Notes under the pieces: generated by a model
What the model was told of the DNA's origin: nothing
What the model saw: the letters and a program-made list of their open reading frames with translations, nothing else
Database searches by the model: none
Shown: one piece after another, positions 35,600 to 46,086 of the stretch
How positions within the stretch are numbered: position 1 is the stretch's first letter
How the letters are laid out: each line of letters begins with the position of its first letter
Program-made: the position numbers and the translations under genes
Assembly: GCA_002205965.3 (NCBI GenBank)
Contig: NADL03000641.1
Location: 558,001 to 622,000, forward strand
Reading direction: 5' to 3'
From: Kappaphycus alvarezii
Taxonomy: Eukaryota; Rhodophyta; Florideophyceae; Gigartinales; Solieriaceae
Length of the DNA stretch: 64,000 bases

Positions 35600-36120
35600 A
35601 TCATAGTCGTGCTTGTAAGATTGTTGAGTTGACTTAGCTTTTCCTTGAAGTTGCCAACATGGCCTTTAAGCGTCATGAAGCGACGCTTCACTTGGCTCGG
35701 GTGAACTTCCCCGAGGTCAATGGTCCTTGCTTGCGACAAGTCAAGGGGTTTGGTGGCCGACTGAGCACTAGCTCTCAAATGGCGTGTGACCGGTTGCCCG
35801 TGCACTGTATTGTGTAACCATAGGTACGTAGAGTGGAACTGGTCCCAGTCCGGCCATGCTCACTGCAGAAGTGACGCAAGGCAGACAGGATTGTCAGTTG
35901 AACCTCTCCGTCTGACCATTGGTCTGGGATGATAGGAGTCTAAAAAGTTACGCCTGCCTAGTACAGAGCATATGCTCTGGAAGAACTTGCTGACAAACTG
36001 ACCTCCGTTGTCAGACAGCAGATATACGGGACCCCTATACAAAATCCATTCTTCACAGAATGCTTTATTGATTGCCACAGTTACGCTGCGCAATGGCACT
36101 GTTCGAACGAGTTTCGAAAA

Positions 36121-36144
36121 CTATCTGTTATTAATAACAGATAG
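36121..36144. repeat. 24-bp perfect palindrome
   Basis: CTATCTGTTATT is followed directly by its reverse complement with no loop. It lies in the integrase region between the HHCC and core pieces and is AT-rich inside a GC-rich element. Confidence 0.95.
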
Positions 36145-36839
36145 CGGTACCCAAGGATGTCCTTGGTAATGGACCGAGAATGTCTATGCCGACGAACTCA
36201 AGAGGTTTCGTGGCAGGGAACAACTTGAAAAGCTCGCATGCTTTCTAAGCGCGATGCGTTCCTTCGCGCAACTACTGCACTGACGTACAGTGTTGTAAAT
36301 TCCAGCGCCATGCTGGGCCAGTAGAAGGTACGACGCAATGTCATTACATCTCGTTCCTCCGGGATGTCCGGACATTTTTGCATACTGAGAAATCATTAGC
36401 ACTCGCGGTCGCAAGGACGCGGCAGGTAAATCTGCACTGAAGCGTCAATCTTCGCGAGGCGAACGACCAGTCCACGCTGGTCTATCGTAAAGTCACGGAC
36501 TTTACGTTCGTGTTTGTGAAGGCATCCTTCACTTCTTGACAGAAGGGATCCGTCTCTTGTTCAGGAGGATCTCCTCCGTCGTGAGCGGTTCGAGCTCACT
36601 GACCGGTTCAGTGACGATCGGATCTGGCGAGGCAATGGCTCGTCCAATGGATCTTCGCAATCCACGTCATCCAAGTCAATGACGTTGGACCAACAGGGAT
36701 GTCCCTGTTTGGACTTCACCTCCCGTTGACAAAGTCTGAGGGGTAAAGGATTTCTTTTTTTAATTGGTAGTAGGCTCAAGTTAAGAGTCGGACTCTCAGA
36801 GTCTGAGGGTTTTTTCAGCCTTGATCAGGAAGCATGGAA

Positions 36840-39000
36840 CTTCCCAATCTCCGCGAAGTTAGCTTCGCCCTCGGTATGCAACCGAGAAATAGCATCTGCT
36901 ATTTGGTTCTTGATTCCCTTGCGGTAGCCAAGGTGAATCTGAACTCAAGGAGGCGTAACCTCAACGAGCCAACCGACCGGTGGTGTCGTGGATTCATTAA
37001 CCAGCGTAATGCCTGGTGGTCTGTGAACAGCTCGAACTGTTCCTGCTCAAGTAAGGTCGGAGCAGCTGTACTGCCTATACCACAGCGAGGCATCTCTCGC
37101 TCGTTGTGTAGTTACGCTCGGCGAGGGCGTGAACGGTCCAGTAGCCGATGGGATGGCGAACGCCATCCCATCTTCCTGAAGTAGGGAACATCCTACTTGT
37201 TCATCACACGCATCGGTATCAACCGAGTACGGGAGGCCGGGTTGAGGCAACCTCAACACTGGCGGTCTTCAAGGCCTTCTTCAAGGAAGCAAACGCTTCC
37301 ATTTGCGCGGAGTCGAACTCCGGTAACTGAAAGGTGTTTCCTTTCTTCAAGAGTTTGTTGAGTGGCGCCGCCACTCTCGAAAAGTTCGGACGAATCTCCG
37401 ATACAAATTGCACACCGAGGAAGCTTTCAGTTGCGTTTGGGTGCGCGGGTTTGAAACCTTCACCGCTTCGATGTTCTTCGAGGCAACTCGAGTTTCCCAG
37501 GCCGTATTACATGGCCAGGTAGTTCAGTGTGGAGGTGAACCACGTACACTGCTTGAGTTTCAGGGATGCCCTGAAGCTCGAAGTACGCCAAGTACTTCGT
37601 CCACATCTTCGAGGTGATCCTCGATGGACCTGGAGAAGATGATAGTATCATCCAAGTATACCAAACAAGTTTTCCACTTGTATCGCGCCAGTAAGGATGT
37701 CTACTGTGCGCTGGAACGTGCTGGCGCATGCACAGCCCGAAGGGCATCCAAAACCGAAGCAACCTCGTGACAGACGAAGGCTGTCTTGTCCTTATCCGCG
37801 TGCGGATAGGTATTTGTCAGTAGCCACAGTTACAATCTAAGCGGTAAATACCGTCGCCTCACCTTGCGAGTCTAGGCGTTCATCCATGCGGGGCAGCGGA
37901 TAGCTGTCCTTGACCGTGATGGATTGAGCTTGCGGTAATCTATAAAGAACCGCTTGCTCCCATCTGGTTTGGGTACCAGCACAACAGGGCTGGCGAACTC
38001 GGATTGAGCAGGCTAATCACGTTCGCGTCGAGCATTCGCTTGACTTCTTTCGCCTCTACCTCGCGGGCCTTTGGGCCTGCACGGTAGGGTGTGACTTCAC
38101 TGGACTGACCCAGGAATCAAGTCGATCGTGTTCAGTCACCCGGAATTTTCCTAAGTGACCTGACCATAGATTCGTGTTTCACGAGCATCGCTCGTATTTT
38201 CTTTTGGACTTCAGGGTGAGATGGGACAAGTCAACATCGTCCACCCAAGACCTCCTCTGGTTTCTCGAGTTTCGGCGGAGCAGGAACTTCTTCCTGTCCG
38301 GGTTGTTACCCTCGAGGTTGACCTCGAGTACAGTATCTAGTAACGCCGAAACGTACCCCACATCTGGCCTTTGGCCAGGACGCGCGTTACGTTTGCGAAG
38401 TTCGCAACCTTTACCGAACGGCGTGTTTGGCGTGGCCGACACGATGCCATTGCTCAGGTTGATCTGAGACTAACGACAACCTGGATACGTCTCATTAAGA
38501 GATCCCCTTGTAAGGAAGCATTGACTTCCACTACTATCTCCGATTGCGGAGGCAGTTCAAACCTACGGTAACCCGTATGAGTTTCAATCGAGGCACTTCC
38601 TCGAAGAACGGCTTCGGTTCCGTCGACAACCCGAAGGAGTCGCTGCGGGTCGCTTGTGGATCCGCACCGTAGCACCGCTACGGAATACCACTTCTCGAAG
38701 ACGTATGTGGAGGAGTTCCACATGCGTGTCGATGAAGGTGGTGCTGAGGATGGCATCAGCGCCGAGTTACTCTACGACCACAAAGGGTTGCCTGACTTCA
38801 GGTCCCACGCGTGCGTGAGTACTACGATTCCTATCGTCTTCAACCGATGGTTGGAAGCCTGATAGATTAACTATCTCTCTGTCGCGGTTGGCTTTCGCAA
38901 CAACCTCGTTACGCAAGAAGCTGCTTTGACCAAGTTTGGTCCTGCACCGGTGTCAAACACGGTGTTGTGTGCGTGCATACTTTTGGGGGAAGCCCCAAAT
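36840..39000 (-). pseudogene. pol: Chromovirus protease, RT and RNase H
   Basis: Read downward: protease TVFDTGAGPNLVKAASCVTR (DTG codons at 38946-38954); RT with SPVVLVPKPDGSKRFFIDYR (38010-37940), ADKDKTAFVCHE (37795), FWMPFGLCM and the catalytic VYLDDTIIFSRS (YLDD at about 37648-37659); the connection domain FSRVAAPLNKLLKKGNTFQL (37380-37320); RNase H with PYSVDTDACDEQVGCSLLQ (37230-37180), NYTTSER (37105), and FELFTDHQALRWLMN (37030-36985), ending RKGIKNQIADAISR near 36900 in another frame. All catalytic acids that I can place are present. At least eight single-base shifts break the frame. Confidence 0.8.
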
Positions 39001-39399
39001 TCCGCTATAACTTTATAGTTATAGCGTGATAAGTAGCAGATAGGGTCTGCTCGATACTCCTCTGGCGAGGAAGGCCAAGGGCCTAAGTAGGACTCTTACT
39101 TTGAGATACTTGACGTCGGGAAACCCCGATGGTTCCTCATAAGGAGGAGGTTTCGCCAGGGTCTCAAGAGCAAAACCTCCTCTTTTTCCGACTTCCTCGT
39201 ATTAGCAGTTGATGCGAAGGAGACCTGACGGTCATCCTTCTTTGATATCGAGAATTCCTTCGATGGTGATTCAGACTTCACACGCGGAGCCGGTGGGTTT
39301 TCCGCAACGTAGGACGAACCTTTCCCTTCCACGGAAAGGAAGCGCGGAGCTCTTCCCACAGCACGAAGGAATTCATTCTGTTGCTTGGACAACTATTCG

Positions 39400-41081
39400 T
39401 AGTTTCCCTTTACGATCCGCCGAAGTTCGGGTCGCTATCAGGTTTACCCTAATGCGGACAGTTGGGACGGCGATGCCCCAACTGGTAGCACTCAAAACAA
39501 ATATCTGAGGGTTGATCCTCAGATTGTACCCAACCAGGTTTCTGGTTCTTGGTGGGTTGCGCCCAAGCAGGTTGTCTTGGGTTCCGTGCCGGATAACGGC
39601 AAGCGTTGCGTTAGAAGTATCCTGACGGATGTTCGAGTGAAATGACGCGAACTCTATCGCTGTCGCGTGTTGACGCGAAGAGGGAGTATCCTCCTCAAAA
39701 TTCAGGGCGAGCACACGGTCGCCCTGGTTGTGACTGGTCTGACGACGACGCTCTTGCGAGGGATGTCCCTCATCTGCAGACTCCACGTAGAGAGCTCGCA
39801 CTCTCCGTGTCGACTTTGGCAGCTGTGTCTGCACTTGCATCAGGGCGCGATGGCGCTCCCTATGGCTCCCACTTTCTCGACAAAGTCGAGAAATGCTCTC
39901 AGGCTATTCCGAGAAATTTGAGCAGTTTGATGCTCAACTTAAAGCAAGGGCTTCACGTCTGGTAGGTATCCCCTTAAAATGCGGTTGATGGGGTCCTGCT
40001 CGGTTTACACCGCGGCACAGGACCTCGCCATATTGCGTAAGCGACTAGCGAAGAAAAGCCGGAGGAGAAGCTAGTTACCTTCTCCTCCGGCTTTTGCCGG
40101 AAGTTGTCGATGATCTCGACCACCACCTCGATCGTACGATTGATGGTGTACATGAGCAAGAACGGCACGGCACAAGGGTAGGAGGAAAATCCCCACCACC
40201 CTCTCTCTCACTTCGAAGTTGGCTTCGAAGTGTTCTCGGGCTTCACCCGAGAGGAATGTGGTAGCAGGAAGAGGGTGGCTACCTCACTAACGCGATTGCT
40301 ATCGCATACGTTCTTGTACGCGGACAAGAAGGGGATGATGGAGATGGGATCAGTCTCACCAAATTTGCGCGCGCCAAGCAAATGCTTGGACGCTTGTAAT
40401 GGTCGCCAGTTTCAGCGAGCACAGTACTACCAATTTCTTGGTTGGTATTACGCAGGCGATACCTGCGATTGGACACGACACGAGCGAAATTTGACTCGGC
40501 CGGGTGGATCTCAGTGAAACGGGCAAACTTGGGACCAACCCAAGGATGTTGACGATCAGTAAATCCCTGTTCCCTTTGGTCAAATTTTCCGAGGAACCTC
40601 GGACTCAGCCCTGCGGGCTTGTTTGTCCAAATGGTTCTGGAACCAGCGGTTCACGTGCTATACGGAGTCACTGCGGACCTTGCGCGCGCATCCACTTTCG
40701 CCACACATTTGGCAGTGGAGTCCGGGACATCCCCGAAGATTATTGCGGACAGGGCTACGATGGCGCCTGTCCCTTGTTCCTAGCGGTACGGGGCTCCGGC
40801 TGGATGCCGGAGAAGCTCTTGTGCGGAGTGTGAGCTCAAGTACTTGGTCCTCCAAGGAATTTACCTTGCACCTCTCCTCCTCAAGCTCACGCTTGAGTCC
40901 ATCTAGCGTTTGCTCGATCGGCGAGTCTGCCAGGGCGGCTCCTACGAGCCGTCCGACATGAATAGCATCTGCTACTGTACGCTCCTCTTTGCAGAGAGAC
41001 CATCTCCTTGCGGAGTTGGGTTCTGAAGGTATCATCCTTCTCCTTAAGGCGATCCTCCAACACTTGCTGGTACGCCATCAA
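39400..41081 (-). pseudogene. gag: Chromovirus gag with CCHC zinc knuckle
   Basis: The N-terminal part (41035-40658) has a charged, probably coiled-coil stretch LKRELEEERCKVNSLEDQVL; the core continues in broken frames (RTIEVVVEIIDNFRQKPEEK near 40150-40090). The zinc knuckle CFECYQLGHRRPNC is encoded at 39499-39458 on the minus strand and is a perfect CX2CX4HX4C. A 17-bp inverted repeat at 40054-40095 lies in the core and encodes KPEEK on one arm and SFSSGF-like residues on the other. Confidence 0.7.
40054..40095. repeat. 17-bp perfect inverted repeat, 8-nt loop
   Basis: Left arm AAAAGCCGGAGGAGAAG (40054-40070), loop CTAGTTAC, right arm the exact reverse complement (40079-40095). This is the longest hairpin in the element. 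Confidence 0.95.
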
Positions 41082-41554
41082 CTACTCCTCAGCATTTGCT
41101 CGAGGTGTGATTCCGCCAGGCGAAGCTGGGAGTGATAAACTCTTGAGGAAGAACCTCAGGCTCTGCTTCAAAAGGGACGGTGTCGTCACCCGTTTCCACA
41201 TCATCAACTAGGGTGAAGCCAGTTTAGACATCCGGCGTGGCTGAAGCCACTGTAGCGGGAACTCCCGCTTGCGATTCGCCAAGAAGAGCACTGCTCTCTT
41301 GTTTCAGACCAGTAACTCCTTGTTCTTTGCGGACGCGGGAAGCGCGCGATCCCTTACATTTCTGGAGTAGTCCACACGAGGAATTCCTCGTCCGTTCCGA
41401 GTCGAGGCCTTACCTCGGCTCGTAGCATCAGAAGCGAAAGGAATCTTGCGAATCCAAGTGGAAATCCACTGCAGACTCAGAATTAATCCTTCCGTTACGC
41501 GTTCGCGAAAGCGAGTCGGCGCAAAATGAATGGGATGTCCTATTACAGGTCGGG

Positions 41555-42230
41555 TGATCCTCCAGTCCACTTACCAGGTGGGGGTTTTAGAAGCAAAGCT
41601 TCTTCGGGAGACCAGTCTAGACGGTGCTAGACAGCTATTTGTAGCTAGCGGGGCAGCGCAGACCGTAGGCCGCGTTCATAAAGGATAGGGCAACGCCTTG
41701 GTTGCTCGAAAGTAATTCACGGGTGCTTAGTGCGCAAGGGGGAAGGAATCGGGTGGAGGGAATGTGGTTCGCGAGCGTAAACGGTAGGTGATCATACTCC
41801 GGGAGTGCCCAAAGGGGTAGCAATGTCTACTCCGGACACGCTAGTGGGAACTAGCTAATGGGCGACATGCAGCGTTAGGCTTGCCGTGCGTCCTTAACTA
41901 GGAATCCTAGCTCGTTAGTCGACTTGAGATACCTGGCTCTGGAGCGAGTACGAAGGTCGGGCTCCGGAGGATTGTTCTTTTGTTTACTATTAGACGACCT
42001 GAAGGCCATCGAGCCTAAGTAGTGGCAGTGCCTCCTACTGTGGCACTGTCAGCTAATTAGTCCTACAGTAATTACTAAAATAAAGGGATAAGTAAGGGAT
42101 TAAATTAATTGCCAGTGGTCTTACATGTGGGCCTTAAACGTGGCACTACACGCGGAACTAGACAGGATAGCCTGTCACTATTGTAGCAAGTACAGTATGC
42201 TCGCGCGAAAAAGAAAAACAACTTCCCACA
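41555..42230 (-). repeat. Chromovirus 5' LTR
   Basis: In element orientation TGTGGGAAG...GGAGGATCA (TG...CA). The interior then begins CCCGACCTGTAATAGG; no standard TGG-initial tRNA primer site is visible there. Confidence 0.9.
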
Positions 42231-43400
42231 CCATTGAAAGGTGTGGACCATATTTAGTCAACAAAATCAGTCAAGCGATTCTTCAACGCAGTTGGTAAAT
42301 GCAAAAAGTACAGCCGAGCAAGTTGAAAAGAACTTTCACGCCTAAATGATTTGACCGAAGAAAATCATAAAAAATAGGTCCAAATGACCTTTCCTACATA
42401 GGAACGACTAAACTTTCGAGGCAGAACACATGTTTTACAATTGATATTGTACGAACGGTCGCGGCCAATCACAGGCCACGACTGACCTGACTTGGGAGGT
42501 CCAATGATTTGTGCCCTAAAGAGCCAAGTGGCAGTACTACTGTATTGTGCTCCCGGTAATACAGTAGCTATTCTACAGCTATCAAACGGCTATACGTATA
42601 AGGAAGCCCTCACTGCCCGATCGGGGCGTGAGGGGAGAAGTAGTTTTGGGGAGATTGAGAGAAGATCGACCGTTCTAGTGACTCCCTCTACTAAACAACC
42701 AAATACGGGACTGCGACTACATACCAGGGGACCTTTGTACCCGTTAACCGCGCCTTCCTTTTCCGCTCCCCCTCGCTTACACCGTGCATACTACAACACA
42801 GTAGCTTTACAGTTGCCCTATCTACATTATCTCTTACAGGGCCTTTTCTTCATAGTTTTACAGTATTTTATCGTATCAAACAGCCAGACGATTACATAGT
42901 TTTCACTATGTAATCCGAAGGATATAATTTAGGGACTCATTAATCGGTATGTGAGCAGAGGCTGTATCTAAAAAGGTGTGATTATCATCAATATCAACCA
43001 ACAACAGTTTCAACAGCGGTAAACATAACATGAACTACAACAGTGTCAACCGCAAATAACATCAACGACAACTCTGACAATCAAAACAGCAACGGTAACC
43101 CGAAACCAGTCCGTTGCTTCTAACACAATTGTGTATCTGACCACATTTTTGGCCTAATTAGGGGGCATATTTGACAGTTCGTACTGCAAATACTTTTGCG
43201 GCCAATCATGGGCCACCACTAGGATGACTTGGCAGATGCAGAGACCTTTGCCCTTTTTCCGGTGAGTAATATTGTATTCTGCGCCTAACAGTGGCTACGT
43301 CTACTGTATCAGTGAAAAAGACAACAGAAAGCAGATAGAAAAGGAGGAATGGTCAACATGGGGAGAGGGAGATTTACTCATTACTTATCTGGTTCAGACG
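42231..43400. other. Diverged duplication and CAA/AAC-rich tract
   Basis: 42450-42585 and 43172-43315 share GCGGCCAATCA, GGCCAC, TGACTTGG, TTTGCCC and a TACTGT-rich end, an old duplication about 700 bp apart. 42990-43115 is low-complexity, CAACA/AACA-rich. An open frame at 42492-42899 (135 aa) lies in the first unit but has no motif and is not carried by the second. Confidence 0.5.
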
Positions 43401-43439
43401 AGTTCATGAGAGGGCAATTTACTAATCATGCGCACTAAT

Positions 43440-44780
43440 TAGAGCAATTCATGCAAGCCGTCATGGAACTACAACATGTGTAGTCCTCCTTCCAAATCTT
43501 GCGCAACTGTTTCGGAGTGTGCAAGTTAGACCATCTGCTCCGGGTCGTACAGCCGCCGTGCACGGAGCAAGGAACCCTTTACTTCGACGAGCTGATGAAG
43601 TTGGCGATGTGAACACTGGCAGGGGGCGTCCTTGACACCACGGTCTTCAAGGAGTTACAACTCCCTTTCAGACAAAACGAGGAAAACAAGCAATCCCTCG
43701 GAATCGGCCTGAACTCAACCAAGTACATCGCCGCAGCCGAATTCCTTGCCTCTAGCTCACATACAAACAAACTGTTGGAGCGATGCTTGCCGACCTCGGT
43801 GACCGACTGGGCCATGTACCCTGAGGCCGCAGGGGCGTTGAATACCTGGAATTCTTTGTGCCGCCCTTCCGACATGTGCTAACGTTCGATATCTTTTGCT
43901 CAAACCCACCATTTCAAAAGAAATTTTCAAACGCAGTCCACGCGGCAGCGTTTGAAAAGCTTCCACGGGGCGATGGCCACACACAAACTTTCCGGGCCTC
44001 AGTAAAACTCACGGAAGCAAAAGGATGGGTCCACTGCCCTCCCCCGACACGTTTGAAGACGGCAAGCAGCACACGCCATTTCACCCATTAGCCGCGTGGA
44101 TATAACCGAGCACATCTTCCATGCATCAAAATAACCCCAGAATTTCCCCTTCACCCAATGGCTCAATATATTTTTGTCAGGCCCTACTGTTTGAACCGGG
44201 AACTACCTGCCCGAGGGCCGGTTGTTCTCAAACTCTCGACATCCATGGCGACCATCTCATCCATCGCAGACACGGGTCGAGTCGGATAGACCGCCACGAT
44301 GATCAGTTCACTTTTCATGGCACGACCTCGGCCTCGCCGCAAGACACCCTGTTGTCGAACCCCGGGCATATGGGGAACACAAAACGAGGCCAGATATCAG
44401 GGCGACGGGCGCGGCTGGGGGCACCGACTACTTCAATGTCAGATTCGTGAACCCACTAGCCCCTTCTCATCTCAGAATGAGATCTTTCAACCCCCGACGA
44501 GCTGAAACGCGGCCCACGCTGATAAGTTACGGAAGTACCAAGAGTTTGTGGCCAGATTACCCGGCAGGAACAGGCTCGTTCCGGTCCTAATCTCCACGCT
44601 CGGAGGGTGGCACCCCGTTGCGTTTTCTTTGATTACGGAAGTGGCACGTTCGGTAACCATGGGCCATGGACCAATACTCAAAGGTGTGGGCCATTCTACT
44701 TCAGCGACATGCCGCGTTGATGGTCACCTCCAACGCAGCGTGCTTGCTGAGCGGGCTCTCAGCCACGTTTTAGTCGGCTA
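43440..44780 (+). pseudogene. RT C-terminal half relic, plus strand
   Basis: Plus frames: VMELQHV and SSFQILRNCFGVCKLDHLLR (43460-43540), TEQGTLYFDELMKLA, LQLPFRQNEENKQSLGIGLN and STKYIAAAEFLASS (43650-43760), a Cys/His block CPRAGCSQTLDIHGDHLIH with SRIDRHDDQ (44207-44310), GTDYFNVRFVNPLAPSHLR (44425-44475), KYQEFVARLPGRNRLVPVLI and STLGGWHPVAFSLITE (44535-44640), then SNAAC-like decay to 44780. The order matches the region after the palm in the RT family seen at 16-18 kb and extends it upstream. The palm itself is absent (5'-truncated copy). Confidence 0.7.
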
Positions 44781-44908
44781 GAAAGCTCATTGTACCGTTC
44801 TCGTACTGTAGACCCAGCAGTAGCAACGTTATAGGAGGGCTCCCAGCCATCACACCATTCGCAGAAAACCAACCACAAATGTTCCCCCTTATCTAGATCG
44901 TACCTCGA

Positions 44909-45130
44909 CTGACCGACTAATCACTTCAGAGCTAACTGGATGGATCAAATCGGTCATGTGCAGTGGGAATTGCGATATGATGGCCATAGCCACCAACGAC
45001 CACAAGGGGCAGCTAATACGCTAGAAGATGCGCGTGCGAATATTTACGTCCGAACTGTGGCATTCCCTGAAATGCCACACTTCGGAGTACAACCTCTTCG
45101 CTAAATAACAGTCCAAGGAGAAGGGGCAGT
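44909..45130 (+). repeat. Dispersed repeat, second copy (partner of 16.02-16.22 kb)
   Basis: Same series of blocks as at 16018, here directly after an RT tail, which favours a 3' UTR of that RT element. It contains its own 9-bp inverted repeat TGTGGCATT...AATGCCACA near 45056-45081. Confidence 0.6.
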
Positions 45131-45827
45131 GAGAGAGGTCCTGTGGACACTTGTATCCACTTTTTGCGATTGGTCTTACAAAGCTTATCAAATACAGGAC
45201 TACACAGCTGTCCTGGGGGCTTTTCGAGCCTTAACACTTCTACTAGCTTCCTCGCTCCCCTCAATAGCACCGCCCACATCGCAAGTTGTTTCTCTTAAGA
45301 ATTCTTTTTCGTTCTACTAATTCAATATCTCTGGTCGAGGTAGATGCAACAAGCAAAGACAAGGAGCACCGTACTGAAAAAAACCTAAAAGAATTACGTT
45401 TGAATGAGTTGGCTAAACTTTTCAAGCTGCCGAGCGCATCATATCATAGACGCCGCACACGTGAACCAAACGGCAAACCCAAGCTGCTGATAAAATGAAG
45501 TCTTCCCTGTTCATTTCAGATACTCTATGCGGGACGCGACAGCGGCCGCGTACTCGTCGATCATCTTCGACGTTGTCGCAAACGACGAACGTAGCGAGTC
45601 TAGCGGCACACAAATTCCATCCTAATTTTGATCGACCTAGGAGAGCATCACCGGGTGTGGCTGACACTTTGCTAGCTAGCTCTTTATGCTTTCTTTGTTA
45701 CGCAGCATTGGCAACAGCAGGCGCTTCGCTTGCTCCCGTGGACATAGAGCTCTCCTGGAATGGCGATGTGATTGTGAAGTCGTATGCCACAGGGAGGAGC
45801 GCCGGGTGTTGGTGCCGCGTGACCTGG
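45131..45827. other. No gene recognised
   Basis: Small frames at 45129-45498 and 45495-45836 show no family motif. A Lys/Arg-rich stretch (KDKEHRTEKNLKELRLNEL) near 45357-45415 may be a fragment of coding sequence. Confidence 0.4.
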
Positions 45828-46086
45828 TGTCCATAGGACTGTTGTGGGAGGACTAATTTTAGCACTTCTTTTTCAATACAAAATTTTTTACTCAGCGCAT
45901 TTCTTGTCCCTCCTCATTAGTCCATGAGTGAAGATGGCCGATCAAAACAAACTTTTCAAGATTGTTGTCCTCGGTTAAGGCTAGAGCAATTTTCCCTCAC
46001 CAGCTTCCGCTCTTCGCAAGAAGTCGCGAAAACGACTTCATTTTGGAAGGTAATATAGTTCGTACTATCGTGGGGGGTTTCAGTCG
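45828..46086. mobile_element. Miniature TIR element, truncated inverse copy
   Basis: It starts GTGTCCATAGGACTGTTGTG (a diverged TIR) and continues with the reverse complement of 11530-11785, including AGCACTTCTTTTCAATAC-like, GATGGCCGATCAAAACAAAC and CCCTCACCAGCTTCCGCTC blocks, up to ATCGTGGGGGGTTTCAG. The far TIR is missing. Confidence 0.7.

Larger units (their letters stand above)
34680..36420 (-). pseudogene. pol: Chromovirus integrase and chromodomain
   Basis: Integrase starts with a zinc-binding region (KMSGHPGGTRC, then CSSCAKE, near 36380-36260), followed by the catalytic core segment GPVYLLSDNGGQFVSKFF with the second catalytic Asp near 36015. The C-terminal frame 35805-35185 carries HKLRTKALGTYPVVRATPHT and VTILRGGLEDTVSRTRV, a GPY/F-like module. 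At 34880-34735 a chromodomain reads FDRIVGHDLQSGLYRVR, YSPSEDIWEPSSSLHYNAVV and RYHRRRHLKPPR; aromatic-cage-type residues (Y, W, E) are visible. Frames are broken between modules. Confidence 0.75.
34126..41554. other. Hairpin-saturated interior of the chromovirus
   Basis: Perfect inverted repeats with short loops occur every 100-200 bases over the whole interior. Examples (arms; loop): 34526-34543 GATTAGG (4 nt), 36486-36506 CGTAAAGT (5), 37147-37172 GATGGGATGGCG (2), 38311-38328 CTCGAGGT (2), 39003-39026 CGCTATAAC (6), 39503-39524 ATCTGAGG (6), 39873-39893 TTTCTCGAC (3), 40209-40232 CACTTCGAAG (4), plus loopless palindromes at 35964-35979, 36121-36144 and 41376-41391. By eye about 45 have arms of 7 bp or more. 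Confidence 0.8.
33449..42230 (-). mobile_element. Ty3/Gypsy chromovirus, 8.8 kb, minus strand, complete length
   Basis: Two long terminal repeats (33449-34125, 677 bp; 41555-42230, 676 bp) are near identical. Read on the minus strand, the interior runs gag with a CCHC knuckle, protease, RT (YLDD), RNase H, integrase with a GPY/F-like module, and a C-terminal chromodomain, which defines a chromovirus. A polypurine tract sits against the 3' LTR. The outer 5 bases (TAGAA and CCATT) do not match, so no target-site duplication is visible. Coding frames are broken by many single-base indels. The interior is unusually full of perfect short inverted repeats. Elements with a chromodomain usually target heterochromatin. 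Confidence 0.9.

Noticed and set aside
35185..35805. Independent 206-codon minus-strand gene
   Set aside because: It contains the GPY/F-like module and lies between integrase core and chromodomain, so it is part of the chromovirus pol.
34126..41554. CRISPR-like array suggested by regular hairpins
   Set aside because: Arms differ in sequence from hairpin to hairpin, spacing varies, and the stretch encodes chromovirus gag and pol; nothing resembles constant repeats with spacers.
33449..42230. Endogenous retrovirus with envelope
   Set aside because: No frame between integrase and the 3' LTR has a signal peptide or membrane anchors; a chromodomain fills that place.
42492..42899. 135-codon plus frame
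   Set aside because: It lies in one unit of a diverged duplication and is not conserved in the other unit.
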